From the NCBI GenBank assembly GCA_003008705.1, contig PDUO01000002.1, forward strand, positions 824,898 through 888,897: a DNA stretch of 64,000 bases. The letters run 5' to 3'. The notes beneath the pieces were generated by a model, which saw nothing but the letters and a program-made list of their open reading frames with translations, was not told the DNA's origin and did no database searches. Origin of the DNA: Pezicula radicicola (Eukaryota; Ascomycota; Leotiomycetes; Helotiales; Dermateaceae). Below, piece by piece: positions 12,554 to 22,450 of this stretch. Positions within the stretch are counted from its first letter, which is position 1. Every line of letters begins with the position of its first letter. The translations under genes and the position numbers were made by a program.

Positions 12554-12559
12554 ACGCGT
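12554..12559. promoter_or_regulatory. MCB-type element ACGCGT upstream of SMC1
   Basis: A perfect palindromic ACGCGT sits 11 bases before the SMC1 ATG. In yeasts this is the core site of the MBF factor, which drives G1/S genes including cohesin subunits. The site is seen; function in this fungus is inferred, and so close to the ATG it may lie inside the 5' leader. Confidence 0.4.
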
Positions 12560-12736
12560 TGCGCTCAGGTTTGCGGGGCGAAGATGCGTGAGACACAGTA
12601 CTTTACCCTTTGACGGCACCTCAGCGATGGGAATGATGTCCAATAAAAGGCATGCAGCAGAAGAGACAGATTTTAGGATGTCAACTGGCGGATGAATGAC
12701 CTTGCTGGAATTGTGCGGGATTCACATAGAGGCTGT

Positions 12737-12743
12737 CGCGAAA
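12737..12743 (+). promoter_or_regulatory. SCB-like element CGCGAAA upstream of SMC1
   Basis: This matches the yeast SCB consensus CRCGAAA about 200 bases upstream of SMC1. Together with the nearby ACGCGT it suggests G1/S control. Such 7-mers also occur by chance. Confidence 0.3.
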
Positions 12744-13599
12744 CCCCGTCGTGTTTGCCTAACGCGACTGAGCATTGAGCGCGCATCGATAATAGTTAAT
12801 CACGTGACATAAACTCTTCCACGCTAGGCCGGAAAGAGAGAGTGAGAGGTCGAGGGTCGAGGTCACAAGCGAGGGAGCTCTTACCGCTTATCGATGAGAT
12901 GGAATTGTTCAGAATTACTCAAACAACCAGTGACTATCTCATGGGGAGCATCGTTATAGTGGAGTAATCAGAAATTGTAGAGTATTCGACTATTTAATTA
13001 AATAGAGGAATTCACTTCAAAGATGACTGAAATGTGTGCTCTGTACCTACCTTATCCCTATCAACTTCTTAGCTCGAGAGAGGTACTATGACGTGAACGG
13101 GACGCCGGACGGGCTACCAACTCCCAGCACCTCCTCCCCTTTTGTGATGGATACAGTACACATTCAACTTTTTCCCTAGAACACTTCCGGTATTATTGTT
13201 ACCCTTCCCTAACATATTCCCAAATCGTCTGGTCGACTTCGGCATATTTGATTCAACGGCGGACAAGGCCAGCAGCCAACCACAGGCTCAGAATTCACCA
13301 CGATCTTGATAGTCCCCGAACGACGCGTTCATAACACTATCCACGCGCATACCATATCTCTTGAAGCTCTCATCATCGCTGACTCGACTATAACCAACGT
13401 ATTAGATTGCTGTATACGTTGTCCATGTGGTGGGGTTTGTAGCCCTCTCCCCATTTCGTGCAACGGCTGCGTGACCCTTCCAAAGAGTCCTTTTCGACGG
13501 AACAGGCGCCACTGAAGACACCGGTAAGTTCTCCTGCATATATCTTAAGAGGTCGTCTTCATTCTGAGTTATTCCCATGTACTAACTTTACTCAAAACC

Positions 13600-15297
13600 A
13601 TGGCTGACGTTCTCGTTGTTAGAGGAGCCTCAATACTTCGCCGAGTTTCCTTTGGCGGTCCCCCAACACCCACCTATCAACAACGTTCATACTCCCAAAT
13701 GTCGCAACCAATTCCTATACCCACCTCCAAATCCGAGCCAGTTCTCGATGGCGAGACCTTGACGCCAGATGACCATCATTCTCCACCCGGTGCTTCTTCA
13801 ACGGGCTCATCCCCTCTCGAAGATAGTAAGACACCGGTCTCAGGGTCCTCCCCCAGCAGCCCAAAACTCTCACGAAGCCCCTCCTTCTCAGGCTCGTACC
13901 AGGAGGATTGGGAGGCATTTCCCCCGTTGGATAGACTTACAGTCTTCGATTTGCTGGACAATTTCGCCCTACCTCAACAGCTGCAGAAGATACAGAACAA
14001 CATCTCAGCTCAAACCGAGAAAGTAAGAAGACAGCGCGATGCAATCAAATCGAGAACCAGCTATACAAAGGCGAAGGTTGTTGAAGAGTGGCGGAAGAGA
14101 GTGCCACCTGCGGATGAACAGCTGGAAAGATACCGGAAGAGAATGAGAGTCAGTGTCGACAGACTTGGGACACGCTGGAATGATACAAAGGTCGTCACTG
14201 CGCGCGAGAAGATCTCCTTTATATGCGGAGTACTCAACGTTCTCATCAGTGGATACCTTATTGGAGGATATCCAGAGTACTTTCACATCTGGTACACAGC
14301 GCAACTGCTCTACTTCATGCCGATCCGTTTCTATACCTACCACAAACGCGGTTACCACTATTTCCTGGCAGATCTTTGTTACTTCGTCAACTTTTTGTGT
14401 ATGCTCACAATCTGGTTTTTCCCACGTTCCAAACGGCTCTTCATTAGCACGTACTGCTTAGCATTCGGTAATAACGCTATTGCAATAGCAATGTGGAGGA
14501 ACTCAATGGTCTTCCACAGCTTCGATAAGGTCACCAGTCTTTTCATCCACATAATGCCTTGCGTTACACTTCATTGTATGGTTCATCTTCTTCCCATTGG
14601 ACTACAAGAAGAGCGCTTTCCAGCTATCTGGGCTATTGCAACCTCTCCACCAGGATCCAAAACCCACTACTCACTTTGGGCAATGACTCTATGGTCTACA
14701 GTCCCATACGCGGTCTGGCAGCTATCGTACCACTTCTTGATCACTGTTCGCCGGCGTGAGAAGATTGCAGCAGGACGCCCTACCAGTTTTACCTGGCTCC
14801 GTAAATCCTATTCCAAAGCTTGGATCGGCAAAATTGTTCTCTCCCTTCCTGAGACACTTCAAGAGCCGGCATTCATGTTGATTCAATACTCATATGCTGT
14901 TCTTACGATGCTCCCCTGTCCTATCTGGTTTTGGTATCGTTATGCATCAGCATCATTCCTCATGGCGATCTTCTGCTGGTCTGTCTACAACGGTGCAACC
15001 TACTACATCGATGTCTTTGGCAAAAAGTTCCAGAACGAGCTAGAGGCTATGAAACGTGAGGTACAGAAGTGGCAACATAGTCCGGATATGTTGACTTCAC
15101 CATTATTGACTCCCCGAGCCGAAGGGAGTGCGACCTTAGAGAGCGATGGGGAGGGTAGCATAAGTGGGGGCCATGGCAAAAGTCGAAGCGTGGATAAGAT
15201 TCCGCTGTTAAACAGCGAGGATGCTGGCAGTACTGGATTAGATGGTGGGGCAAAAGACATAGCAAAGCCAAGAAAGGCTGGAGAGTTGCCTCCCTAG
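13600..15297 (+). CDS. GPC1: glycerophosphocholine acyltransferase GPC1
   Basis: This enzyme uses acyl-CoA to acylate glycerophosphocholine to lysophosphatidylcholine in phospholipid remodelling. It is a multi-pass membrane protein (DUF2838/GPC1 family). One open frame of 565 residues is visible. Residues 1-105 are Ser/Pro-rich and disordered, and residues 125-200 are charged and helical. Family-typical text starts near residue 205: EKISFICGVLNVLISGYLIGG, GYPEYFHIWYTAQLLYF, FYTYHKRGYHYFLADLCYF, NSMVFHSFDKVTSLFIH, MPCVTLH. At least eight hydrophobic helices follow to about residue 480. The tail is polar. The start is uncertain: the ATG used lies between a strong donor at 13524 and the next AG at 13622, so a spliced mRNA would start at the in-frame ATG at 13699 (532 residues). 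Confidence 0.9.
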   Translation: MADVLVVRGASILRRVSFGGPPTPTYQQRSYSQMSQPIPIPTSKSEPVLDGETLTPDDHHSPPGASSTGSSPLEDSKTPVSGSSPSSPKLSRSPSFSGSYQEDWEAFPPLDRLTVFDLLDNFALPQQLQKIQNNISAQTEKVRRQRDAIKSRTSYTKAKVVEEWRKRVPPADEQLERYRKRMRVSVDRLGTRWNDTKVVTAREKISFICGVLNVLISGYLIGGYPEYFHIWYTAQLLYFMPIRFYTYHKRGYHYFLADLCYFVNFLCMLTIWFFPRSKRLFISTYCLAFGNNAIAIAMWRNSMVFHSFDKVTSLFIHIMPCVTLHCMVHLLPIGLQEERFPAIWAIATSPPGSKTHYSLWAMTLWSTVPYAVWQLSYHFLITVRRREKIAAGRPTSFTWLRKSYSKAWIGKIVLSLPETLQEPAFMLIQYSYAVLTMLPCPIWFWYRYASASFLMAIFCWSVYNGATYYIDVFGKKFQNELEAMKREVQKWQHSPDMLTSPLLTPRAEGSATLESDGEGSISGGHGKSRSVDKIPLLNSEDAGSTGLDGGAKDIAKPRKAGELPP

Positions 15298-15873
15298 GCT
15301 GCTAGTTCTTAAACTATTGGTCTAGTAAGTCGGTGACTGGAGATTAAATTGGTTTTATGTTTCTCAGTGGCTGGGTCCGGCAAATTGAACTTTCCCCATT
15401 GCATTTTGTATTTTTGTCAAGCACGGCGTGTTACATGGGTACATGGGCAAGAATTACGGCGCGAAGATACCACCAGGGGTCAATTGGCGTCCTTAATAAT
15501 ACTTGTATTTTGCCTTGAGCATGATGGTGCTATCTGTCTTTTCATTGATAGTGAGGATTCGAGTTTGCTTATGGCTGCTTCATAGCGGCGCTAATAACAA
15601 ACGCAACTATCCAGCCATATCTCTGTCTTTTTGTGCACCGCTGAAAATATTACAAATGAGCGCAGCTCAGCTTCGCTTGCTCATCAACCGCAAAAGATGT
15701 TGCAAAATGATCGCTACGCTTCTGTCATGAGTACCCCGTTAAACCCAGTTGTCCCCGTCCATTAAATGCCGAACATGTCGGATCCGTTACGCCTTGTATG
15801 AGCCCGTGGTCGTGAAAATTCCGTACAATACCCGTAACCGCTTCGAGCATTAAGCTTTCCCTGACACCTTGAA
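15298..15873. other. convergent intergenic region
   Basis: This lies between the stop codons of GPC1 and Cdh1. No supportable gene is present. Short frames near 15.35-15.7 kb lack family features. Confidence 0.5.
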
Positions 15874-18022
15874 TCACCTGATAACCCCCCAGTCGCCTAA
15901 TCTCCCACCACCTCCAGTATCGCCCTCTTCCCTTTGCCCAGGTTTCCTCCCAAAGACATTCCAGAACCGTAATGTCTCATCTCCAGCACCTGTTACAACG
16001 ACTCTACCATCTGGACTCATTGCAAGATATAACACTCTGTAGGTATGGCCCGTCAAACTTACAACTTGTGTCATACTTGGGTATTTCCAGACAACGATTT
16101 GATTTTGCGAATAGCCATGTGTGCTAACGATTTCGTTTGAGTTTTTTGACCCTAGAAAATGTGAGCTTAAGAAAAAAAATCCAAGGTGACATTGGGTTTA
16201 ACTTACAAGCAAGATTACAGACTTGGCTTCCAGTGTCTATTTCGTTGATAGCAGTCCCTCGGAGAGTATCGTGGAAGATTATTCGGCGATCGGCCGTTCC
16301 ACCTCCAGAAGCCAGTAGCCCGCGCTGATGAGGGGACCATGCTATCGCTTTAACAGCCGCTGTGTGATCACTAAACTTCCAGAGTGGTGTATCACTAAGT
16401 TTGTCCCAGACCATGAGTTTGTTATCGTTACCACCAGAGGCAAGTTGGCCATCCTCGCAATTCCACCGTAGGCCACAGACTTCCTGTTTATGCCCTACAA
16501 GCTTGCGAAGCCACTGGTCAGGAGCTCGTACATCTCTGTGATAGATAAGGCGGTCCCGTGACCCCGAGGTGAGAATGTGATCGTTCCATGCAAGTGATCC
16601 TACACGTGCAGTATGGCCAGTCATAGTACGTAGTCGTCTTTGACGTTCTGCGTCCCATATCTGTACCAGACCTTTGCCAGTGCCAATGGCGATATGAGAA
16701 CCTCTTTGTATCCAAGAGACACTCGTGACTGTATCGTCTACCAAGTCACAAAGCTTATTCACTCGGCCAGATTGGGAGTTCCACATATATACACAGCTTC
16801 CAAGTCCTACTCCCAGAACATTACTACTGCCCCAGTCCACCAGGTTCAGATAAAAGTCATCGGCCAGGTCAGGAGCATCTAACACTTTATAAGGAACTTT
16901 GCTCACAGCTCGAGGCTGCTTTCGAGGGCTGAGGAGCATCTGCTGGCTTCCAAAACGAACAGGGGAAAGACTATAGATCTCCGACCTTGCATTGAGATTC
17001 GGACCATGCCTACTTTGAGGTGTTCTAGATGGGGTGGGGTGGCCAGCGATGTTTGTGTGGTGCCGTGGGGACATATAGGTAAACAGGTTTTTGTGGGGGG
17101 TTGAAGGTGTTAAGGAGGTCGGAAGTGGTGTATTTGAAGAGTTATTAGGAGGTGTATGAGACCGCGTAGGGTCACTAATGGTTGTAGAGTGTGAAGAAGG
17201 TCCTAAGGTAGGGTCTGGAGATAGGGTTGGCGGTGTAGGCTGGGGTATCGTTGTGTCAAATATCTCAGAACGAAGCAATGTGGAGAATGTCCGGTTTGCT
17301 TCTTCGGCTATAATTTCTTCAATCAGACTTTGTTTGGAGGCTATCAGGATTCGCCATACTTACTTTTCTGGAAATGTAGCTCGCCGTGAGGCGTCCGTTT
17401 CTTCTGTTTCGATGGGGTTGCTGGGGAACCATCATCATGAAGCAGGCTGAAGCTGGCTTGAAGATCTTGTCCTTCACGATTTGGAATGAATCTAGTAGAG
17501 TCAGCACCGGATAGTTTTACGGTCTGTGTTTCGCCATGTCCCCGAAATGGTAGAACATCGACACAAAGCGCATCTTCCAGCAATCAACAATCCAGCACCA
17601 GACTCATTGAAGCCTTTCGCACTCGCGCTTCTAGGTGGATTCGCCGTGCTCTCCAACTCTAAATATACTCCAGATAAAAGATTATCTGCTTACCTGTCTC
17701 CATAGACTCTTTGGCGCTTCCGACTCGGACTTCCACCCGGTGTTATATCCCGATGTCTACCTGCATCCTCGAACTCTTTCAGCAGCGCTTTACTTAATTG
17801 ATTCGGATCAATTGCATCGCTCCTCGAACTTGGGCCGCCCCTATCGCCCTGCACTTTATTCTCTTCTGTCGCGGTCCTCTCCGATACCCTCTTCGATCCT
17901 GCTGGTGGCGGGGTCCTACTGCGGGGTGGTGTAGCGATTGGAGGGGTACTGAGAGCATTTGCAGCGGATTTGAGACGTGCATGGGAAATGGTGGAGCTGT
18001 AATCATCCTCAGTGGCACCCAT
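15874..18022 (-). CDS. cdh1: APC/C activator Cdh1 (Fizzy-related WD40 protein)
   Basis: This is a co-activator and substrate receptor of the anaphase-promoting complex in late mitosis and G1. Four exons (18022-17694, 17491-17364, 17307-16207, 16151-15874) give 611 residues. The C-box DRFIPNR is restored at residues 109-115 only when a 202-base intron is removed; the intron splits its first Arg codon. [16 protein letters not shown] follows, then [23 protein letters not shown] and the WD40 propeller from about residue 270, with [25 protein letters not shown] and [12 protein letters not shown]. The final exon gives [14 protein letters not shown] and STGH-type repeats, and the protein ends in the Ile-Arg tail that docks on APC3. 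Ser/Thr-Pro sites in residues 25-50 and 160-240 fit CDK inhibition. Cdc20 is less likely, from the C-box context and overall text. Confidence 0.94.
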
Positions 18023-19479
18023 CTTGACAGATTCTCAGCGCGCGAAGCGTTGAGGTGCTATGGAATCCTCCGATCTGCCTTCCTATGACTCTCCTGCTGG
18101 AGCCAGCTGCCTTTACAGCTCTGAAGCGCTTCCTGCCAATTCAAAATACAGAACGAATAGTCTGAAGCGGTTGTGGTGCAAATTGTGTTGTAGTTTGCGT
18201 TTGTTGTCGTCGTAGGATTGCTTGTTGACTCTGTTGACCGGCCACCTTCGATATCGCTTTGCGTCGCGGCGAATGCAACTTGCTCGCTGTCCTGTGTCCA
18301 AACCCTCTAATACGTAGCTACAATGTGCTAGCAGCCAATCCCCCAATTTATCTCTCGTCGGCGCAGTGATTAAGACTCGTCGTGGAATGATGTTGGCAGT
18401 TCTACTGTAAACTTTCAGTTCCTTGAGCTTCGAGCGGGCTAGGCCGTTTTTAGTCAGCCTTCCCCCCTTAGCGAATCAACGGGTTGTGTTCCCTTTGATG
18501 AGCTCGAGCGATGAAAACGGTGATACAATATCAAACAAAGACTCAACGAGTGCGATTGTTTAATTGACTTCAGTAGCACAATAATAGAGAGGAATGGAAT
18601 GAGGAACAATACGGAATACTCCCTACAACGAAGCACGGCCCCCCGAAAGCACTTGTGTGTGCACTTGTAATGGCCCTGTTGCAGGTCAAGTCGCGCCTCT
18701 CCCATTCCCTCATCGCGACTTTCCACAGTTTAATGCACAACAGATCAAAACAATCGCCCAAAGCAGTCGCAATATGTACTCCACTCGGCCCTGTGTTTGT
18801 TTGTCAGCGTAGATTTGTTCAGTCAGGGGCTGACACGCGCTCTCAACTTCAGCCAGTCAACGCGAACCAAGGCGAGCGCGTAAAGTGGCAGGCTGGGCCG
18901 CTAACTCTTTTTGGCCTTGTCACAACAACATTCACGAGAAGTCAACCCACGTACTAAACACACTTGTGAAGCACTAATAAGCTTTGTGTTGAGCTCTGTC
19001 ATTTTTGTTTCACCTTGCGAAGTACTTCTGATGAACACTCGTCTGTAGGATATTAGGACGTTCAGTTCAAATATAACACTACCTAGCATTACTGTCTTAG
19101 GCCCATGTAAATTTATACAGATAGATGCCTAGGTACCTAATTTCGTTAATTTTAACTAGCTCAACAAGGAAGTCTTAAATGTATCTTTTGCTGTTACCTG
19201 TCTACTTTGACTAAGCCATTTTTAGTCTTATCATTAAGAGTCTCTTCCTAGGATGAAAAGTGACTAGTTATAGACGCTGGTTAGTCCCAAGACCACGGAA
19301 CAGCTTGAGAAATTACCTACTATGAACCTATTTCCGCAGGAGAATGAACAGACTATATATACCGTATCTCCAGATCTTTTCTCTACAAGCAAAGTTCAGT
19401 TACTCCATCACTCGCAACTTTCAGACTAATTTTCACTCATCGCATACAATATTAGTTTCGATTAATACAAGCGAGCATA
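18023..19479. other. intergenic region upstream of Cdh1
   Basis: About 1.46 kb in which I see no gene. The Cdh1-proximal 900 bases are of mixed composition and probably promoter and leader. From about 19.0 kb the sequence becomes AT-rich. Confidence 0.5.
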
Positions 19480-20108
19480 ATGGCTCTATTACAAAGACGT
19501 GCCCTCACGACATCCACATTCCCACAATATCACTCTCTCCCAGCAGAGCTCGCAGATCTAATCACAGACGAAGTCTTCAACGACCCTCGCTATTCAGTCT
19601 TCCCTCTACTCCTCGCTCTACATCCTATCGAAGAAAGATACCAATATGCCCAAAGATGATTATCACGGAAAACACTTTCAAGTCAGGCATCCGACATAAT
19701 AGAAGCACGTATCATACTAGAGAAGTGTTCGGAGCTCTCAATCAAAAAACTAAAGCTCACTGTCAATTCTCCAAGCATTGCCTTCCCGTTGCCACACCAG
19801 AATATCGATACTCGCGTTTGGCATAACCTTTAGAGGATCTATGTAGATATATATGGTGTCACTAAACGTAACGCTTTTAGACTCCATGAAATATGGATGC
19901 GAGATTTGATAAAAGTCGATGTGGAGTCCGAGAGTTGCGATATCGTGTACTCAATCGATTCGGCCATTATGTCACAGATGACCTTTGACAGCTCAGGGGA
20001 GCAGTAATAAAGCGGGAGAAGGAGAAGGAGAAAGGATTGAACGGAGAGAAAATTGTCAAATTGAAACGTACTGGTGGTAGAGTCTTACGAGTTCTAGATC
20101 GCTGGTGA
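19480..20108 (+). pseudogene. decayed gene of unknown family
   Basis: A coding-like frame opens at the ATG at 19480 (MALLQRRALTTSTF, then HSLPAELADLITDEVF). It continues in one frame through an in-frame TGA at 19657 (a CGA-to-TGA change would explain it) and a TAG at 19831, reaching VYSIDSAIMSQMTF and a TAA at 20005. A further coding-like stretch, KREKEKEKGLNGEKIVKLKR, continues in a shifted frame to TGA at 20106. Residue content between the stops looks like protein throughout. No intron with a good donor and branch point removes the stops. The SLPAELADLI segment is F-box-like but too short to classify. A real gene with unusual introns cannot be excluded. Confidence 0.45.
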
Positions 20109-20585
20109 GCGTGTTAAGATTTGGTAGATACAGACTGAGATACTAGTAGCTGTTGGAATTTTTTAATTGTAGGAGCTGCGCAGAAGTTGTTTGTGCAAAT
20201 GGATGGATGCTAATTGTTTACATGAAACTTATCTATAAGATGCTTACGGTACCTTTGCTGATTTGAGCTCCTTATTTCAAAAATTAGGCACTGGTACAAT
20301 AATATAGCTAGGTCTTATCCTCGTATTCATATATGAGCGAGCAAGAAATTCCTTTTTAGGTGAATCTCTCAAGGATATCCAGATACTTGGATAGTCGCCG
20401 GAGGGATAAATTGGTCGAGAGCCTAACTATCTATTAAGATATAAGACATAGACTCAAGTAATTCACTTGCCTTAATTAAAATGACCTCTTACAAACAATT
20501 AGTAAAGAAGCGCGAACAGAGCCGGTGATGCAAAGTTGATTAAGATTAAATTCCAGTCTTAGGAGCTTTTAGTCTAGTTATAATC
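20109..20585. other. AT-rich intergenic with a TIR element
   Basis: No gene is seen. A truncated copy of the TGTAAGAG element lies at 20413-20493. Confidence 0.5.
20413..20493 (+). mobile_element. MITE-like element, copy 2 (shortened)
   Basis: The interior, CTATCTATTAAGATATAAGA, matches copy 1 CTATCTATTGACATATAAGA, followed by CTCAAGTAATTCACTTGCCTTAA against copy 1 CTTGAGTATCTCACTTGCTTTAA. The right end is GACCTCTTACA followed by the same outer CAATT. The left terminus is degenerate (TTGGTCGAGAGCC). The right half of the interior is missing. Confidence 0.5.
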
Positions 20586-21172
20586 GAGGATATATTTATA
20601 ATCATTTAGTACTTCCACTAGAGCCAACTTTGTTCATACCATAGGCCGACGAAATGCACATCAGTCTCTGCTTGAGTTAGGCGAGGGTGTTGTTCATGCC
20701 TGGGAAATATGGGGATTGGACTGCTGTTGGGGCTAGTAAAAACGCCGAGAAGGTTTACAAACAAATAATTGTATTATACAAGCGCTACTTCATGGAGTTC
20801 ATGAACAATGTTCCCAGATTCCCAGATGTCCGTTGCATCGCTCTCGAAGCTGACCTCTATCACCGTCTTCTACTAGACTCTACCTGCGAGCGTCTTGTAC
20901 AGATGAAAATTAAGTGCAGAGGCGTTACGGAAGCTCCAAATGCAAGACGATTCTTTGGTGGCAAGATGGTTTGGTATGAAGAGGACACTCCTACAGTCAA
21001 GGCTACTGATAAGGGATTGTCACTTGATGAGCTCAGTGGAGACTTCTCGGATTATAAAGATCTCATCTGGAGGTTGAATAGGATGACGGGTATGAAGTGG
21101 ACCGGTGCTTTCCTTCGCTCCGAGCGCCTACTGAATATTAACGATATTAGAGTAGGACTTTCGGTGTTGTGA
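20586..21172 (+). pseudogene. hypothetical coding region, frameshifted
   Basis: The frame 20696-21172 encodes about 158 residues (MPGKYGDWTAVGASKNAEKV to DIRVGLSVL) with coding-like composition and no recognised domain. A second coding-like frame runs just upstream and overlaps it: FVHTIGRRNAHQSLLELGEG continues through WEIWGLDCCWG to a TAG near 20733. The two frames most simply make one protein broken by a frameshift between about 20690 and 20740. It follows the decayed gene at 19.5 kb and could be its 3' part. If the frame is intact after all, a 158-residue protein starting at 20696 remains possible. Confidence 0.4.
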
Positions 21173-22450
21173 AGATTAGTTGAAGATAAGCTTAGACCGA
21201 CGCATCAGCTGGCTTTCTTAGTTGCTTTAGATAGCCTACACAGTCTCCAGTTTTATGTAAGAAGCAGTCCTTCGATTGTGCATAGAGATTATGGATAGTC
21301 ATAGTAGCACTGGCTTGTGGATAGCAGTCGCCTACATACTAGCTAATGACAACACCGTGCGAACTACAAAAGCGTACCGTCCCGACATCGCAAAAAGCCC
21401 CCTAATGATGATTCCGGGTCATTATGTAGGCCCTTGATACATGTACGTGGCTACTATTAATATTTGATACGGACCAAATAAGTTGTATACCATCTTTGAG
21501 ATTACCGCTTGAAGGCAAGTTACTTTAAACTGAGTTACACAAGCCGAGTGGTGGGTCACTCAAATCAAGTCACAACTCAGGCATAATCCATATGGCCTGT
21601 ATCAAATATTATTTTAAACGCCGTACATATATTAGGTGCTGTTATCTATGTATCAAATCTTCCGAGTGAATAAGTTGATAGTCGGTCCCTGTTCATAAAA
21701 TACCAAAAGCCAACATGATGATTATTTCTTTTTCTTCCAACATCCTGAAAGTGAGGAGGAGGGTGAGACATCTTTCATCAGTTGGTTGAGTTTCCTTGGA
21801 GAAGATGGTTTTATGACTCTTCAAACTCTCTGTCATGGTGAAGGCAAGTTGGATCAGAAGCTGAAAGTAAGAAATCGATTGTTTTTTGTAGCGTTTGACT
21901 CCCGAACTCATCACCCTCAAACTTGAATTACCCAAACCACCGCGACTGGAATAAAAGAAAATCTTTCCATAGTAGTTAGTGTCTGGGTCAAAAATTCCAA
22001 AGTGAAATCCAACGTTCCAAAGTAAATATAATACGAATTACCATTTATTTTCGTCTCTATGAATCATATACTTCAAAAGAACAAGGGGAATGAAGCTACG
22101 GTGGAATAGATAATGCTAGCAGATCTTGCAATTGTTGGATAGAAGCTCAGGGTCGTTGGACAGTGCGGAAACATTGAGGTTTGTGCGAGCTTTTGGATGT
22201 TGGTGGTTTGCCTCTTATGGCGCCTTCACGTCAACACTTCGTAAATGATAAACTAGCTCCCTCTATCCATCTCTCTTAAAACCCAACAACTTGGGTAGTG
22301 CACGCACTCACCCTTGCCATTTATCCCCCTTCAGTTTCAATCGCACCTTCCTCTGCTTGACTCAGCGACTCGTCTAGTCTCTCTTGCAAAATCATTTCAA
22401 ACCTTTGGCAAATTTCACAACCACTATTGGCCCAAGAACCTCATCACACC
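21173..22450. other. AT-rich intergenic region
   Basis: About 1.28 kb without a supportable gene. Positions 21530-21590 carry GAGTTACACAAG and CACTCAAATCAAGTCAC units of the dispersed repeat family. The last 150 bases are probably the promoter of the hydrolase gene. Confidence 0.5.

Larger units (their letters stand above)
12544..13599. other. SMC1/GPC1 divergent promoter region
   Basis: This is about 1 kb between two divergent starts. It holds an ACGCGT (MCB) 11 bases from the SMC1 start, a CGCGAAA (SCB-like) site at 12737, and on the GPC1 side a GTAAGT donor at 13524 with a TACTAAC branch point at 13580. No other gene is seen. Confidence 0.6.
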
